Notes: a model not told the origin generated them from the letters alone. Positions 1 to 6,406 are shown, numbered from the stretch's first letter. The stretch is 7,632 nucleotides of DNA from an uncultured bacterium (GCA_905215945.1 CAJMRZ010000065.1:1-7632), one strand, 5' to 3'. Program-made: numbers and translations.

Positions 1-78
1 ATCGAAGACCAGTGAGAGCTCCTGCCCAGAATCTCGATAGCTTAATAAAGCGCTCCCCTCCGGAAGTTCAATGAGCAT
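1..78 (-). CDS. Possible 5' end of a gene running off the left edge (unknown)
   Basis: An open minus-strand frame starts at an ATG at 76-78 and stays open for 26 codons to the window edge. It reads MLIELPEGSALLSYRDSGQE and six further residues. The frame is also open upstream of this ATG back to a stop near 118, and that stretch also reads like protein, so this could be the inside of a decayed gene rather than a true start. Only a weak GGA precedes the ATG. No family is recognised. If real, it is divergent from the ribbon-helix-helix gene at 261. Twenty-six codons open by chance is not unlikely, so confidence is low. Confidence 0.28.
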   Translation of the reverse strand, partial: MLIELPEGSALLSYRDSGQELSLVFD

Positions 79-182
79 CCAAATTCCAGGCTGAAAAGCA
101 AAGGAGTATCGAAGCCGTCAATGCTCATTTTCTATCGAACACGCGGGTCAAAACAAGCTAATTAGCCTGATAAACTGTTTGT

Positions 183-210
183 TTTTTGTCTACAAGACTG
201 TATACAAAAA
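183..210. promoter_or_regulatory. Inverted repeat, likely operator/promoter of the ribbon-helix-helix gene
   Basis: TTTTTGTCTAC (183-193) faces GTATACAAAAA (200-210). The arms match at 10 of 11 positions across a 6-base spacer. A possible sigma-70-type promoter overlaps it: TTGTTT at 179-184, 16 bases, then TATACA at 201-206. The site lies about 50 bases before the ATG at 261, inside an AT-rich stretch unlike the surrounding DNA. Ribbon-helix-helix antitoxins commonly bind palindromes over their own promoter, so autoregulation is a fair inference. A GntR- or Xre-type regulator encoded elsewhere could equally use it. Confidence 0.5.
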
Positions 211-250
211 GATTATCCGTTGACCTGTGCTCGACATTATGCCGATCGAT

Positions 251-256
251 AGGAGA
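251..256 (+). promoter_or_regulatory. Ribosome binding site deciding the 261 start
   Basis: AGGAGA ends 4 bases before the ATG at 261. An in-frame TTG at 186 would give a protein 25 residues longer, but it has no such site and would overlap the inverted repeat, so the ATG at 261 is chosen. Confidence 0.7.
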
Positions 257-260
257 CGCT

Positions 261-527
261 ATGGACGCTAAGCAGCTCGAAAAAATGATGGGGTTTGCCC
301 CCGGAGAGTTGGAGAAAGCCGCAGAGGCATACGAAAAAGATGAATGGCCGAAGGGTCGCACCATCAAGCTGGGAAGGCCGTCGATCTCCGATGAGCCAAG
401 CGTTGTTTTATCGGCACGTGTGGGCGAATCGGTCCTTGAAGCCTTTGACGCAAAAGCAAAGCGCCATGGGCAAACACGCACGGAGCGACTCAGGGAGCTC
501 ATCACGCTCGATGCAATGATTGCCTAA
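261..527 (+). CDS. Ribbon-helix-helix (antitoxin-like) DNA-binding protein
   Basis: This 88-residue protein has an N-terminal helical, charged part (about 1-30), a linker with KLGRPS (36-41), and a C-terminal ribbon-helix-helix-like segment. The segment consists of a strand around 46-53 (PSVVLSAR), helix A at about 55-69, a turn at GQTR (70-73) and helix B at about 73-83 (TERLRELI). The order 'short N-terminal helix, GRP linker, CopG-like fold' is familiar from antitoxins of small toxin-antitoxin pairs, where this half binds the operator and the other half binds the toxin. No toxin gene is visible: the downstream DNA holds a repeat and a convergent gene, and the only upstream candidate is the edge fragment. 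It may therefore be an orphan antitoxin or a stand-alone repressor. The family call rests on pattern, not on a database match. Confidence 0.68.
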   Translation: MDAKQLEKMMGFAPGELEKAAEAYEKDEWPKGRTIKLGRPSISDEPSVVLSARVGESVLEAFDAKAKRHGQTRTERLRELITLDAMIA

Positions 528-546
528 ACTCAACTCCCCCGCCGAC

Positions 547-615
547 CCAAACATATACGCCAGCATCCAAAGTCGACATTTTTCGACATCTTTGGAGGCT
601 GACGTACACGTTTGG
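547..615. repeat. Palindromic repeat, copy 1 (long hairpin)
   Basis: The arms 547-572 and 590-615 are reverse complements at 22 of 26 positions. They enclose a 17-base centre that itself holds GTCGA...TCGAC (572-576/583-587). The hairpin sits between the convergent ends of the ribbon-helix-helix gene (stop at 527) and the nuclease-like gene (stop at 637), where it could end transcription, although no clear T-run follows. Positions 574-626 match 1737-1789 in inverted orientation at 50 of 53 bases, so this is a copy of a dispersed element (REP- or MITE-like) and not merely a local terminator. The match runs 11 bases beyond the hairpin on the gene-facing side. Confidence 0.8.
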
Positions 616-636
616 ATTGAGCTCACGGGAGTGGCA

Positions 637-1644
637 CTATTCGGAAGGTGTCTCCTCGTCTCGCACGCCTTTCCAGTTGCGAATAAGTGCCTTGCGTAGT
701 TCGTTTTGTTTTCTCTGGTACCCGGTGTCGGTACAGCGAGGCATGCCGAGTGCTTCGCGAATGTTGTTCATGGCGCGGTGAAAGGCGAGCTGACTACTGA
801 ACTGAGCCGAAGTGAGCGTAATGATTCGATATCCCATATGGGAAAGAACGGCCTCTCGCTCCGCATCTGCTCCCTTGCGCTCGAGCTCATCGTGAAAACC
901 GCCCTTATATTCGATACCGAGCTCCCTGCGCTTATAGGTCACGAGCGCATCGATTTTGATTGTTCGAGCTTTGGCGCAATGCCAGAGACGTTGAGGGGTC
1001 TCGAGCGGTTTGTTGAGTTCGATACCTCGGATGCCAACGCCGCCTTCGCTTGTTGGGAGCGAGAGGGCGATTGCCGAAGCGGTCTCCATAGGCGAGGCCG
1101 AGTGATCGTAGATGTGCCTGAGCGCGAGCCGTGCACGTGTGGCACCGGGTTTGCCGGGGTGCCGATCGAGCAGTTCGGTTATTTCATCCTTGGAGGTGGT
1201 GGCTGGTTGCTCGGTATAAGGGTCGGCGGGATTGAGCCTCATGCGATAATCGCCGCAAACTTCATAGCCATATTCGAGATATTCGATCCTATCCATCCAC
1301 TCGGCAGCAAGCACGAAGGTGAAGGCTTCGTCGGTGATGAAGATTCCGGGCGTCAACTCGTTAATATGCTCGTAGGGAAGTTTTTGTCCAAGAATGTGGC
1401 AAACGACGCCTTTGGTACGAATTCGCTCAAATTCGAATACAACCGCGATATCGATAGTCTTAAGCATATCGGACGGAATGCCGCAGTCGGTAAGGGCCTG
1501 TCGTATGCGCGCAACACGTTGCTGGGTGGAGATGCCTTGTGCGCCTATCTGGTAGTCGTGCCGCGCAAGAGACTGAACCAAATTCTGGGGTGCATGATGG
1601 ACAAGCCATGCGGTTTTATGCGAAATGAGAACAGGGGTATCCAT
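637..1644 (-). CDS. DUF559-like protein with C-terminal PD-(D/E)XK nuclease-type core
   Basis: This 335-residue protein starts at the ATG at 1642-1644, with AGAGG six bases upstream. Residues 225-285 fit the DUF559/Vsr-like restriction-endonuclease fold: IDA with D232, then a strand with E245-Y-K247 (the E-x-K signature), H251, R263-E264, and the closing strand GYRIITLT (271-278). The expected metal-binding residues D, E and K are therefore present. The middle carries a segment around 100-132 (ITDEAF, GYEVCGDYR) and SASPMET at 182-188. I recall these from a many-copy Coriobacteriia family, some members of which are named AbiEi-like. Its substrate and biological role are unknown; DNA cleavage, defence or a domesticated mobile-element function are all possible. 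There is no partner gene on the same strand, and the gene is bracketed by inverted copies of one repeat (547-615 and 1748-1822). The N-terminus (1-60) is likely the recognition or regulatory part but shows no motif I can name. Confidence 0.72.
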   Translation of the reverse strand: MDTPVLISHKTAWLVHHAPQNLVQSLARHDYQIGAQGISTQQRVARIRQALTDCGIPSDMLKTIDIAVVFEFERIRTKGVVCHILGQKLPYEHINELTPGIFITDEAFTFVLAAEWMDRIEYLEYGYEVCGDYRMRLNPADPYTEQPATTSKDEITELLDRHPGKPGATRARLALRHIYDHSASPMETASAIALSLPTSEGGVGIRGIELNKPLETPQRLWHCAKARTIKIDALVTYKRRELGIEYKGGFHDELERKGADAEREAVLSHMGYRIITLTSAQFSSQLAFHRAMNNIREALGMPRCTDTGYQRKQNELRKALIRNWKGVRDEETPSE

Positions 1645-1699
1645 TGAGGGCCTCTCGCTCTGAGCCGGTATCCAACTCTTATGTCCGTTGAAGTGGGGA

Positions 1700-1729
1700 A
1701 ATATACCGGATGTGAGTAAATCAACTCAC
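1700..1729 (-). promoter_or_regulatory. Weak candidate promoter with small inverted repeat for the nuclease-like gene
   Basis: On the minus strand TATATT (1700-1705) could be a -10 box, about 55 bases before the ATG at 1644. No good -35 box is seen at 16-18 bases. Just upstream, GTGAGT (1712-1717) and ACTCAC (1724-1729) form a perfect 6-bp inverted repeat with a 6-base spacer where a -35 region or operator would be. This is suggestive only. Confidence 0.25.
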
Positions 1730-1747
1730 TCATGCTGTGAGCTCAAT

Positions 1748-1822
1748 CCAAACATGTACGTCAGCCTTCAAAGATGTCGGAAAATGTCGTTTTTTTTGGG
1801 GGGGGTGACGTACATGTTCTGG
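1748..1822. repeat. Palindromic repeat, copy 2 (inverted relative to copy 1)
   Basis: The stem 1751-1763 pairs perfectly with 1806-1818, and CC/GG pairs extend it outward past one bulged base. Positions 1737-1789 match the reverse complement of copy 1 (574-626) with only 3 differences in 53. The second arm is partly replaced by eight T followed by eight G (1790-1805), so the inner stem is degraded. This copy lies between the divergent starts of the nuclease-like gene and the TRIC-type gene, where a terminator would make little sense. That supports a dispersed, possibly mobile element. Confidence 0.78.
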
Positions 1823-1940
1823 ACCCCTGGCATTCCAGCAACGCCACGCCCCCACCCGGTCCCGACCGTTTACCGAGCAATAGAGTCGCCACGCGCGCCA
1901 ACCATGTACTATGTACGGGCATTGTCTAAACCCACAATCC
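1823..1940. other. Intergenic leader before the TRIC-type gene
   Basis: Together with copy 2 of the repeat this fills the 309 bases between the two divergent genes. It must contain the promoter for the gene at 1954, but no convincing -35/-10 pair is visible. TACTAT at 1907-1912 is the best -10 candidate and has no matching -35. GTAC occurs twice close together (1906-1909 and 1913-1916). Nothing else is supported. Confidence 0.3.
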
Positions 1941-1946
1941 AAAGGA
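1941..1946 (+). promoter_or_regulatory. Ribosome binding site supporting a TTG start
   Basis: AAAGGA ends 7 bases before TTG at 1954. The next possible start, ATG at 1972, has only a CG-rich run without a purine box in front of it. The TTG is therefore preferred. Confidence 0.6.
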
Positions 1947-1953
1947 CCCCATC

Positions 1954-2643
1954 TTGCCCGTCGTCGCCGCTATGACCATTACCTCACATGCCTCGGATGC
2001 CATGGTCGCTATTCCGTTTTGGCTCGAGATGTTCGCCGTTGTCGCCGCATCAATCTCGGGTGTACTGGTTGCGCGCGAGCACAAGCTCGACCTGGTGGGC
2101 GCGGTCGCGCTCGCAGTGGTCTGCGGTCTGGGCGGCGGTCTTTTGCGCGATATGACACTCCAGGTCGGCAACGTCTACATCCTCAACCAGCCAATGGCGC
2201 TGCCGCTCTCCATCGCCACGGCGGCCACCATCTACATCTTCCCGGCAATTGTCGACAAACCCGACAAACTCATTCCCCTGCTCGACATCATCTCGGTCGG
2301 CATCTATGCCGCAACCGGCGCGGACAAGGCGCTGGTCTACGGATTTGCACCCGCCGTATGCGTCATGATGGGCTTTTTTACCGCGGTGGGCGGAGGCATG
2401 CTGCGCGACGGTTTTATGGGCGTGGTTCCGGGCATTTTCCAACGTACTAACTTTTATGCCATCGCCGCCATCGCCGGATCGACAAGCTATGTGTGTCTCG
2501 TTATGAGCGGCATCATGAGCAATGTCGCCGCGCTGGTCGTATGCGTTGTCGTGACCATGGGTCTGCGCTGGCTCTCGCTGCGCTTTGACATCAAAAGCCC
2601 CACCGAAGAAGACATCGCGCGCTTTTTGCATCGCAAAAAGTAG
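1954..2643 (+). CDS. UPF0126/TRIC-type trimeric intracellular cation channel family membrane protein
   Basis: This 229-residue, highly hydrophobic protein has about seven membrane segments arranged as two similar halves. Each half carries the family signature: GGGLLRD at 60-66 and GGGMLRD at 146-152. Bacterial members (the YicG type) form trimeric channels for monovalent cations in the cytoplasmic membrane. The glycine-rich motifs kink the pore helices and the following Arg-Asp is characteristic. Length is normal for the family (about 200-230). The short charged C-terminus (KSPTEEDIARFLHRKK) is cytoplasmic-looking. The start is TTG at 1954 because of the AAAGGA box; ATG 1972 would remove only six residues before the first helix. 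The gene stands alone: 106 bases separate it from the next plus-strand gene. The family is assigned with good confidence; the transported ion cannot be read from the sequence. Confidence 0.9.
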   Translation: MPVVAAMTITSHASDAMVAIPFWLEMFAVVAASISGVLVAREHKLDLVGAVALAVVCGLGGGLLRDMTLQVGNVYILNQPMALPLSIATAATIYIFPAIVDKPDKLIPLLDIISVGIYAATGADKALVYGFAPAVCVMMGFFTAVGGGMLRDGFMGVVPGIFQRTNFYAIAAIAGSTSYVCLVMSGIMSNVAALVVCVVVTMGLRWLSLRFDIKSPTEEDIARFLHRKK

Positions 2644-2670
2644 ACAGCGCGGCACGACCCTTCGAAATGC

Positions 2671-2686
2671 AACCGAGAGGTTCTTT
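2671..2686 (+). terminator. Weak hairpin with T-run after the TRIC-type gene
   Basis: AACC-GAGA-GGTT followed by CTTTT forms a very short 4-bp stem and T-run about 30 bases after the stop codon at 2643. It may be a weak terminator, or nothing. Confidence 0.2.
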
Positions 2687-2711
2687 TAGAGCGCCCGCGC
2701 GTTGGGTACCC

Positions 2712-2738
2712 TGTTAGATACATGTCGAGTATCTAACA
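2712..2738. promoter_or_regulatory. Perfect 10-bp inverted repeat in the leader of the bactofilin-like gene
   Basis: TGTTAGATAC (2712-2721) and GTATCTAACA (2729-2738) are exact reverse complements with a 7-base spacer. The right arm abuts the ribosome binding site (AAAGGA, 2738-2743) of the ATG at 2750. As DNA it looks like an operator for a dimeric regulator (TetR- or PadR-like size). As RNA it would be a 10-bp hairpin placed to affect ribosome access. No regulator gene lies next to it. Confidence 0.65.
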
Positions 2739-2749
2739 AAGGATTCACT

Positions 2750-3895
2750 ATGCCTTGCAACCTAGCACCGTCGACCCAGCGCCGTAAAGCGCAGGCCCGC
2801 ATCGTCCTCCTATTCGCACTGATTGCGCTTGCACTGACCGTACTTCCCACGGCGTCGTTCGCCGGCACAGACACCGCGGGCAACGTACTCGCAACCGAAG
2901 CTGACTCAAATCCGTCTGGCGCCGAGGGCGACCTGTACTGGGCCGGCCAAAACCTTAACCTGGACGATGCCTCTATCGACCGCGATATTATCGCGGCGGG
3001 CGACAGCCTATCGATTCGCGACTGCACTGTAGGCGGAGCCGTTCGCCTGGCTGCGCGTACCATCGATATCTCCAAAACCGCAATCGATGGCAGCGTGACG
3101 GTAGCCGGCCAGCACGTCGTGCTCAACACCGGTAGCGCCGCCAACTGTTTTTACGCGATGGGCGAGACGGTTGCCCTGCGCGGCTCTACCAAGTCGGCAG
3201 CGCTTGCGGGCGACACGGTGACCATCGATGGCACCGTCGAGGGCGATGTCGAGGTTTGGGCCGACAAGCTCATCCTGGGCAAGAACGCCCACATCACCGG
3301 CACCGCGAACGCGCACGTCTCCGAGGACCCCGAGCGCGCCGAGGGCGCTCAGGTCGGCTCCCTCAAAATCGACCGCACCGAGAACGAGAACACCTCTACG
3401 ATTAACGACGCCATCGGCGGCATCGTCGCCGCGGCGCTTTCTACCTGCTTTGTCGCGATCATCCTCGAGCTCGTCTTTCCGCGCGCGACCGCCAGCGCCG
3501 CCGGCATGCTTCGCCAACGACCCACCCCGCTGTGGGTGAGCGGTCTTTTGGGCGCGGTGGCCGCCGTTCCCGCCGTCCTGTTGCTCATCATCTCGATTGC
3601 AGGCCTGTCGCTCGCCGGAGCCCTCATGTGCGCCGTGATTGGCATCGCTCTGGTCTCGGCGGCATTTATGGGCACCGCAATCGCCCGCATGGTCGGACAC
3701 AGCCAGAACCGCTACGCCATGGCCGCCGTCGGCGGTATCGCCGCAGGCGCCCTCACGGGACTTCCCCTCATCGGCGACTTCATCAGCGGCGTGGCCTTTG
3801 TCTTTATGCTCGGCTACGTCATCCAGATCATCTGGCGCAATGCCCGTCTCAAGCCGCAGCAGGCCGCAAACACTCCAAGCCTTCCCTCCGCCTAG
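2750..3895 (+). CDS. Bactofilin-like polymer-forming repeat protein with signal peptide and C-terminal membrane domain
   Basis: The 381-residue product has a basic N-terminus (RRKAQAR, 11-17) and a hydrophobic core (18-33), with a possible signal-peptidase site after ASFA (35-38). Residues about 58-190 are made of short strand-turn repeats (DLYWAGQNLNL, DRDIIAAGDSL, GGAVRLAART, GSVTVAGQHV, DGTVEGDVEVW). This is the pattern of bactofilin-type right-handed beta-helices, here predicted outside the membrane. After a polar linker (190-218) come about four to five membrane segments (near 221-243, 262-288, 289-312, 322-342, 344-362) and a short tail. This matches proteins labelled 'polymer-forming cytoskeletal', with a C-terminal membrane region. 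A role in envelope structure or stress is likely; no enzyme motif is seen. ATG 2750 has AAAGGA seven bases upstream. The inverted repeat 2712-2738 suggests regulation. The gene is monocistronic and ends at a strong terminator. Confidence 0.75.
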   Translation: MPCNLAPSTQRRKAQARIVLLFALIALALTVLPTASFAGTDTAGNVLATEADSNPSGAEGDLYWAGQNLNLDDASIDRDIIAAGDSLSIRDCTVGGAVRLAARTIDISKTAIDGSVTVAGQHVVLNTGSAANCFYAMGETVALRGSTKSAALAGDTVTIDGTVEGDVEVWADKLILGKNAHITGTANAHVSEDPERAEGAQVGSLKIDRTENENTSTINDAIGGIVAAALSTCFVAIILELVFPRATASAAGMLRQRPTPLWVSGLLGAVAAVPAVLLLIISIAGLSLAGALMCAVIGIALVSAAFMGTAIARMVGHSQNRYAMAAVGGIAAGALTGLPLIGDFISGVAFVFMLGYVIQIIWRNARLKPQQAANTPSLPSA

Positions 3896-3905
3896 CCGTC
3901 AACCC

Positions 3906-3932
3906 CCACAAAGGAGACAGGCACCTTTGTGG
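3906..3932. repeat. Short REP-like hairpin
   Basis: CCACAAAGG (3906-3914) and CCTTTGTGG (3924-3932) are a perfect 9-bp inverted repeat around AGACAGGCA. It starts 10 bases after the stop of the preceding gene and just before the main terminator. The wording 'CAAAGG...gaCAGgCACCTTTG' resembles short dispersed hairpins I associate with many gut Actinobacteria and Firmicutes genomes (REP-like), but no second copy is in this window. Confidence 0.6.
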
Positions 3933-3940
3933 AAATGCAA

Positions 3941-3973
3941 AAAGGGCGCCGACCGCGATGGTCGGCGCCCTTT
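3941..3973. terminator. Strong bidirectional rho-independent terminator
   Basis: AAAGGGCGCCGACC (3941-3954) pairs perfectly over 14 bp with 3960-3973 around the loop GCGAT. On the plus strand TTTCTTGTT follows; on the minus strand the GC stem is followed by five T. It lies between the convergent ends of the bactofilin-like gene (3895) and typA (4001) and serves both. Confidence 0.92.
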
Positions 3974-4000
3974 CTTGTTAGTCGTTATAAGCCCCAGCGC

Positions 4001-5839
4001 TTATTTGTTGACCTGGCCGGCGCGGACGGCAGCCTTCTTGCGGTCGGTGGCGTTGAGCAGACGCTTGCGTAGGCGGATGTTCTTGGGAGTGATCTCGACC
4101 AGCTCGTCGTCGGCGATGTACTCCAGCGCCTCCTCCAGCGAGAAGGTGCGGGGCGGCACCAGCTGAACGGAGATATCGGAGGTCGAGGAACGCTGGTTGC
4201 CCAGGTTCTTGGTACGGGCGATGTTGACGACCATGTCGCCAGCCTTGCTGCGCTCGCCCACGATCATGCCCTCGTAGCACTCGGTGCCCGGCTCAACAAA
4301 CAGCTGGCCGCGCTCCTGCAGCGTACCCAGAGCGTAGGCAACGGCCTTCTCGGTGGTCATGGAGATCATGGCGCCGTTCTGACGGTTGCCGATCTCGCCG
4401 GCGTAGGGACCGTACTCCAGGAAGGTGTGGTAGAACACGCCCTCGCCGTGGGTGACATTCATGATGCGGTTCTTAAGACCCATGATGCCGCGGGTCGGGA
4501 TCTTAAACTCGAGGTGCGTCACGATGCCCGAGGTGTCCATACTCGTCATGATGCCGCCGGAGGTACCGAAGACCTCAACGACCTTGCCCGAGTACTCGTC
4601 CGGGCACTCGACGACAGCCTGCTCGACGGGCTCCATCTTGTTGCCGTTCTCGTCCTTCTTAAACAGAACGCGGGGACGGCCGACCTGGAACTCAAAGCCC
4701 TCGCGGCGCATGGACTCCATCAGAACGGACAGGTGCAGAATGCCGCGGCCCGAGACCTCGACGCCGCTCTTGTCCTCGAGCTCCTCGATCTTCATGGTCA
4801 CGTTGTTCTCGGCCTCGTTGAACAGGCGCTCCTTAAGCTGACGGGCGCCCACGATGTCGCCATCGCGGCCGACGAGCGGGGAGGTCGAGGCCTCAAAGAC
4901 GATGGACAGGGTCGGCGGGTCGATCTCGATGGGCTCGAGCTCGACAGGGTTCTCGGGATCGGTGTAGACATCGCCGATATCGGTGCGGTCGATACCCACG
5001 ACAGCGGCGATGTCGCCGGCGCCGACTTCCTGGCACTCGGTACGGCCCAGGTAGTCGAAGGTAAAGAGCTGCTTGACGGTAGCGGTGGCACTGGAGCCAT
5101 CGTTCTTGACAACCAGGATCTGGTCGCCCTGGTGGATGGTGCCGGAGTACACGCGACCGATGCCGATACGACCAACGAAGTTGGAGTGGTCGATGGTCAC
5201 GCATTGCATGGCCAGCGGGGCGTTCTCGTCAACCTCGGGCGCGGGCATATCGTCGATGATCATGTCGAGCAGCGGGTACATGTCCATATTGCCGTCGTTA
5301 GGGTCAAGGCGGGCAAAGCCATTCATGGCGCTGGCGTAGACCACGTGCTCCATGGCGAACTCAAGCTGGTCGTCGGTGGCGCCCAGGTCGGCCATGAGGT
5401 CCAGGCAGTCGTTGTAGGCCTTCTCGGGGTTGGCGCCCGGACGATCGATCTTGTTGATGACGATCATGATCTTAAGGCCGGTGTCGATAGCGTGACGCAG
5501 CACGAAGCGGGTCTGGGGCATGGGGCCCTCAAAAGCGTCGACCAGCAGCAGGGCGCCGTCGGCCATACGCAGCACGCGCTCGACCTCGCCGCCAAAGTCG
5601 GCGTGGCCCGGGGTGTCGATGACGTTGATCTTGACGTCCTTGTACTCGATAGAGATGTTCTTGGCGAGAATCGTAATGCCGCGCTCGCGCTCCTGGTCGT
5701 TGGAATCCAGGACGCGGTCCTCGACCTGCTGGTTGGCACGGAAGGCGTCCGTGGCACGCAGGAGCTTGTCGACCATCGTCGTCTTGCCGTGGTCGACGTG
5801 AGCGATGATGGCGATGTTCCTCAGATTGTCTACGCGCAT
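4001..5839 (-). CDS. typA: Ribosome-associated translational GTPase TypA/BipA
   Basis: This 612-residue protein is full length for the family (about 600-615). All GTPase motifs are present: G1 AHVDHGKT (13-20), switch I/G2 RERGITI (51-57), G3 DTPGH (75-79), G4 NKID (129-132) and G5 ASAMNG (169-174). The N-terminus [20 protein letters not shown] is nearly diagnostic. An EF-Tu-like domain II (about 205-290), EF-G-like domains III and V (about 305-480) and the BipA-specific C-terminal domain (about 485-600, with [12 protein letters not shown] and a basic end) follow. TypA/BipA binds the 70S ribosome and supports 50S assembly and growth under stress such as cold. The ATG at 5837-5839 has AGGGGA five bases upstream. 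It lies 117 bases downstream of an unknown gene on the same strand and ends at the bidirectional terminator. The very long open frames on the opposite strand are a codon-bias artefact. Confidence 0.98.
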   Translation of the reverse strand: MRVDNLRNIAIIAHVDHGKTTMVDKLLRATDAFRANQQVEDRVLDSNDQERERGITILAKNISIEYKDVKINVIDTPGHADFGGEVERVLRMADGALLLVDAFEGPMPQTRFVLRHAIDTGLKIMIVINKIDRPGANPEKAYNDCLDLMADLGATDDQLEFAMEHVVYASAMNGFARLDPNDGNMDMYPLLDMIIDDMPAPEVDENAPLAMQCVTIDHSNFVGRIGIGRVYSGTIHQGDQILVVKNDGSSATATVKQLFTFDYLGRTECQEVGAGDIAAVVGIDRTDIGDVYTDPENPVELEPIEIDPPTLSIVFEASTSPLVGRDGDIVGARQLKERLFNEAENNVTMKIEELEDKSGVEVSGRGILHLSVLMESMRREGFEFQVGRPRVLFKKDENGNKMEPVEQAVVECPDEYSGKVVEVFGTSGGIMTSMDTSGIVTHLEFKIPTRGIMGLKNRIMNVTHGEGVFYHTFLEYGPYAGEIGNRQNGAMISMTTEKAVAYALGTLQERGQLFVEPGTECYEGMIVGERSKAGDMVVNIARTKNLGNQRSSTSDISVQLVPPRTFSLEEALEYIADDELVEITPKNIRLRKRLLNATDRKKAAVRAGQVNK

Positions 5840-5956
5840 GTAGTTCCCCTATCTTCTATCTATATACAACCGGCACGCGTATGCGGCCCGCCCAGCGATA
5901 CAACGCTCAGCGGGAATATTGAGCCTTTTACCGAAAACTCGTTTATTTTAGCGATT
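5840..5956 (-). other. Leader between the unknown acidic gene and typA
   Basis: This 117-base gap is AT-rich at its upstream end and holds the typA ribosome binding site (AGGGGA, 5845-5850). No rho-independent terminator for the upstream gene is visible, so read-through is possible. No clear -35/-10 pair was found; TATATA near 5860 is a possible -10 without a partner. GGCTCA and TGAGC form a weak 5-bp inverted repeat around 5905-5925. Confidence 0.35.
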
Positions 5957-6406
5957 TTAGATGAGAGGGGTTTCCTCACCTGCAGGTTCAGGGTCGCTCC
6001 ACATAAAACCATCGCCGGCGCCCATGCCCTCATACAGCACATATGCCGAAAAACCACTCTCGAGCGTGGTTTCGAAGAAGCTCACGAGCAGAGCATCGTG
6101 ATAGCCGCCGTCAATCTCGACGCAGCCGGTGTAGCCGATGGCATAGCGAGCGATACGGCCCAGGCCCTCGTCCTTAAGACCCATCTTGTGCTCGGAGATA
6201 AAGTTGGTGGCCGCCTCGAGGCACGCCTCTTCGCCATCCTCATCGAGCGCCGCCAGATAACGGTTGGAAGCGGCGTCCTCAATTGCCACGACCACGCCAG
6301 GGTTTTCACCGGCGGCAAGGTCGTCCAAGAACGCGCCGATCAGATCGCACACCATGGCGTCGAGCTCGGCGGAGACGTTACCGGCGTCCTGCATATCCTG
6401 TGCCAT
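5957..6406 (-). CDS. Conserved-looking acidic protein of unknown function
   Basis: This gene encodes 149 residues with no signal peptide and no membrane segment, rich in Asp and Glu. The N-terminal half looks helical (about 10-33 and 58-74). It is followed by an alpha/beta part with GLGRIARYAIGYTGCVEIDG (81-100), a strand DALLVSFFE (104-112) and an acidic, proline-containing tail. No catalytic motif or family is recognised. The ATG at 6404-6406 has a good GGAAGG box (6414-6419) seven bases upstream. It is the third gene of a likely minus-strand operon behind the DUF151 gene and the small membrane protein, with a 30-base gap to the latter. Codon use matches its neighbours, so it looks native. 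A cytoplasmic location is inferred. Confidence 0.75.
   Translation of the reverse strand: MAQDMQDAGNVSAELDAMVCDLIGAFLDDLAAGENPGVVVAIEDAASNRYLAALDEDGEEACLEAATNFISEHKMGLKDEGLGRIARYAIGYTGCVEIDGGYHDALLVSFFETTLESGFSAYVLYEGMGAGDGFMWSDPEPAGEETPLI

Noticed and set aside
706..1647. Plus-strand open frame of 313 codons opposite the nuclease-like gene
   Set aside because: It is a mirror of the minus-strand gene, which has recognisable motifs and a ribosome binding site. The plus-strand frame has neither.
547..1822. Insertion sequence with a classical transposase
   Set aside because: The enclosed gene has a PD-(D/E)XK-type core rather than a recognisable DDE, HUH or serine recombinase domain. No target-site duplication could be identified outside the repeats.
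547..1822. CRISPR array
   Set aside because: There are only two repeat copies, in inverted orientation, palindromic, and 1.1 kb apart.
3008..3700. Minus-strand open frame opposite the bactofilin-like gene
   Set aside because: The product is Arg/Gly/Asp-rich without motifs. The plus-strand product has a signal peptide, repeats and membrane helices.
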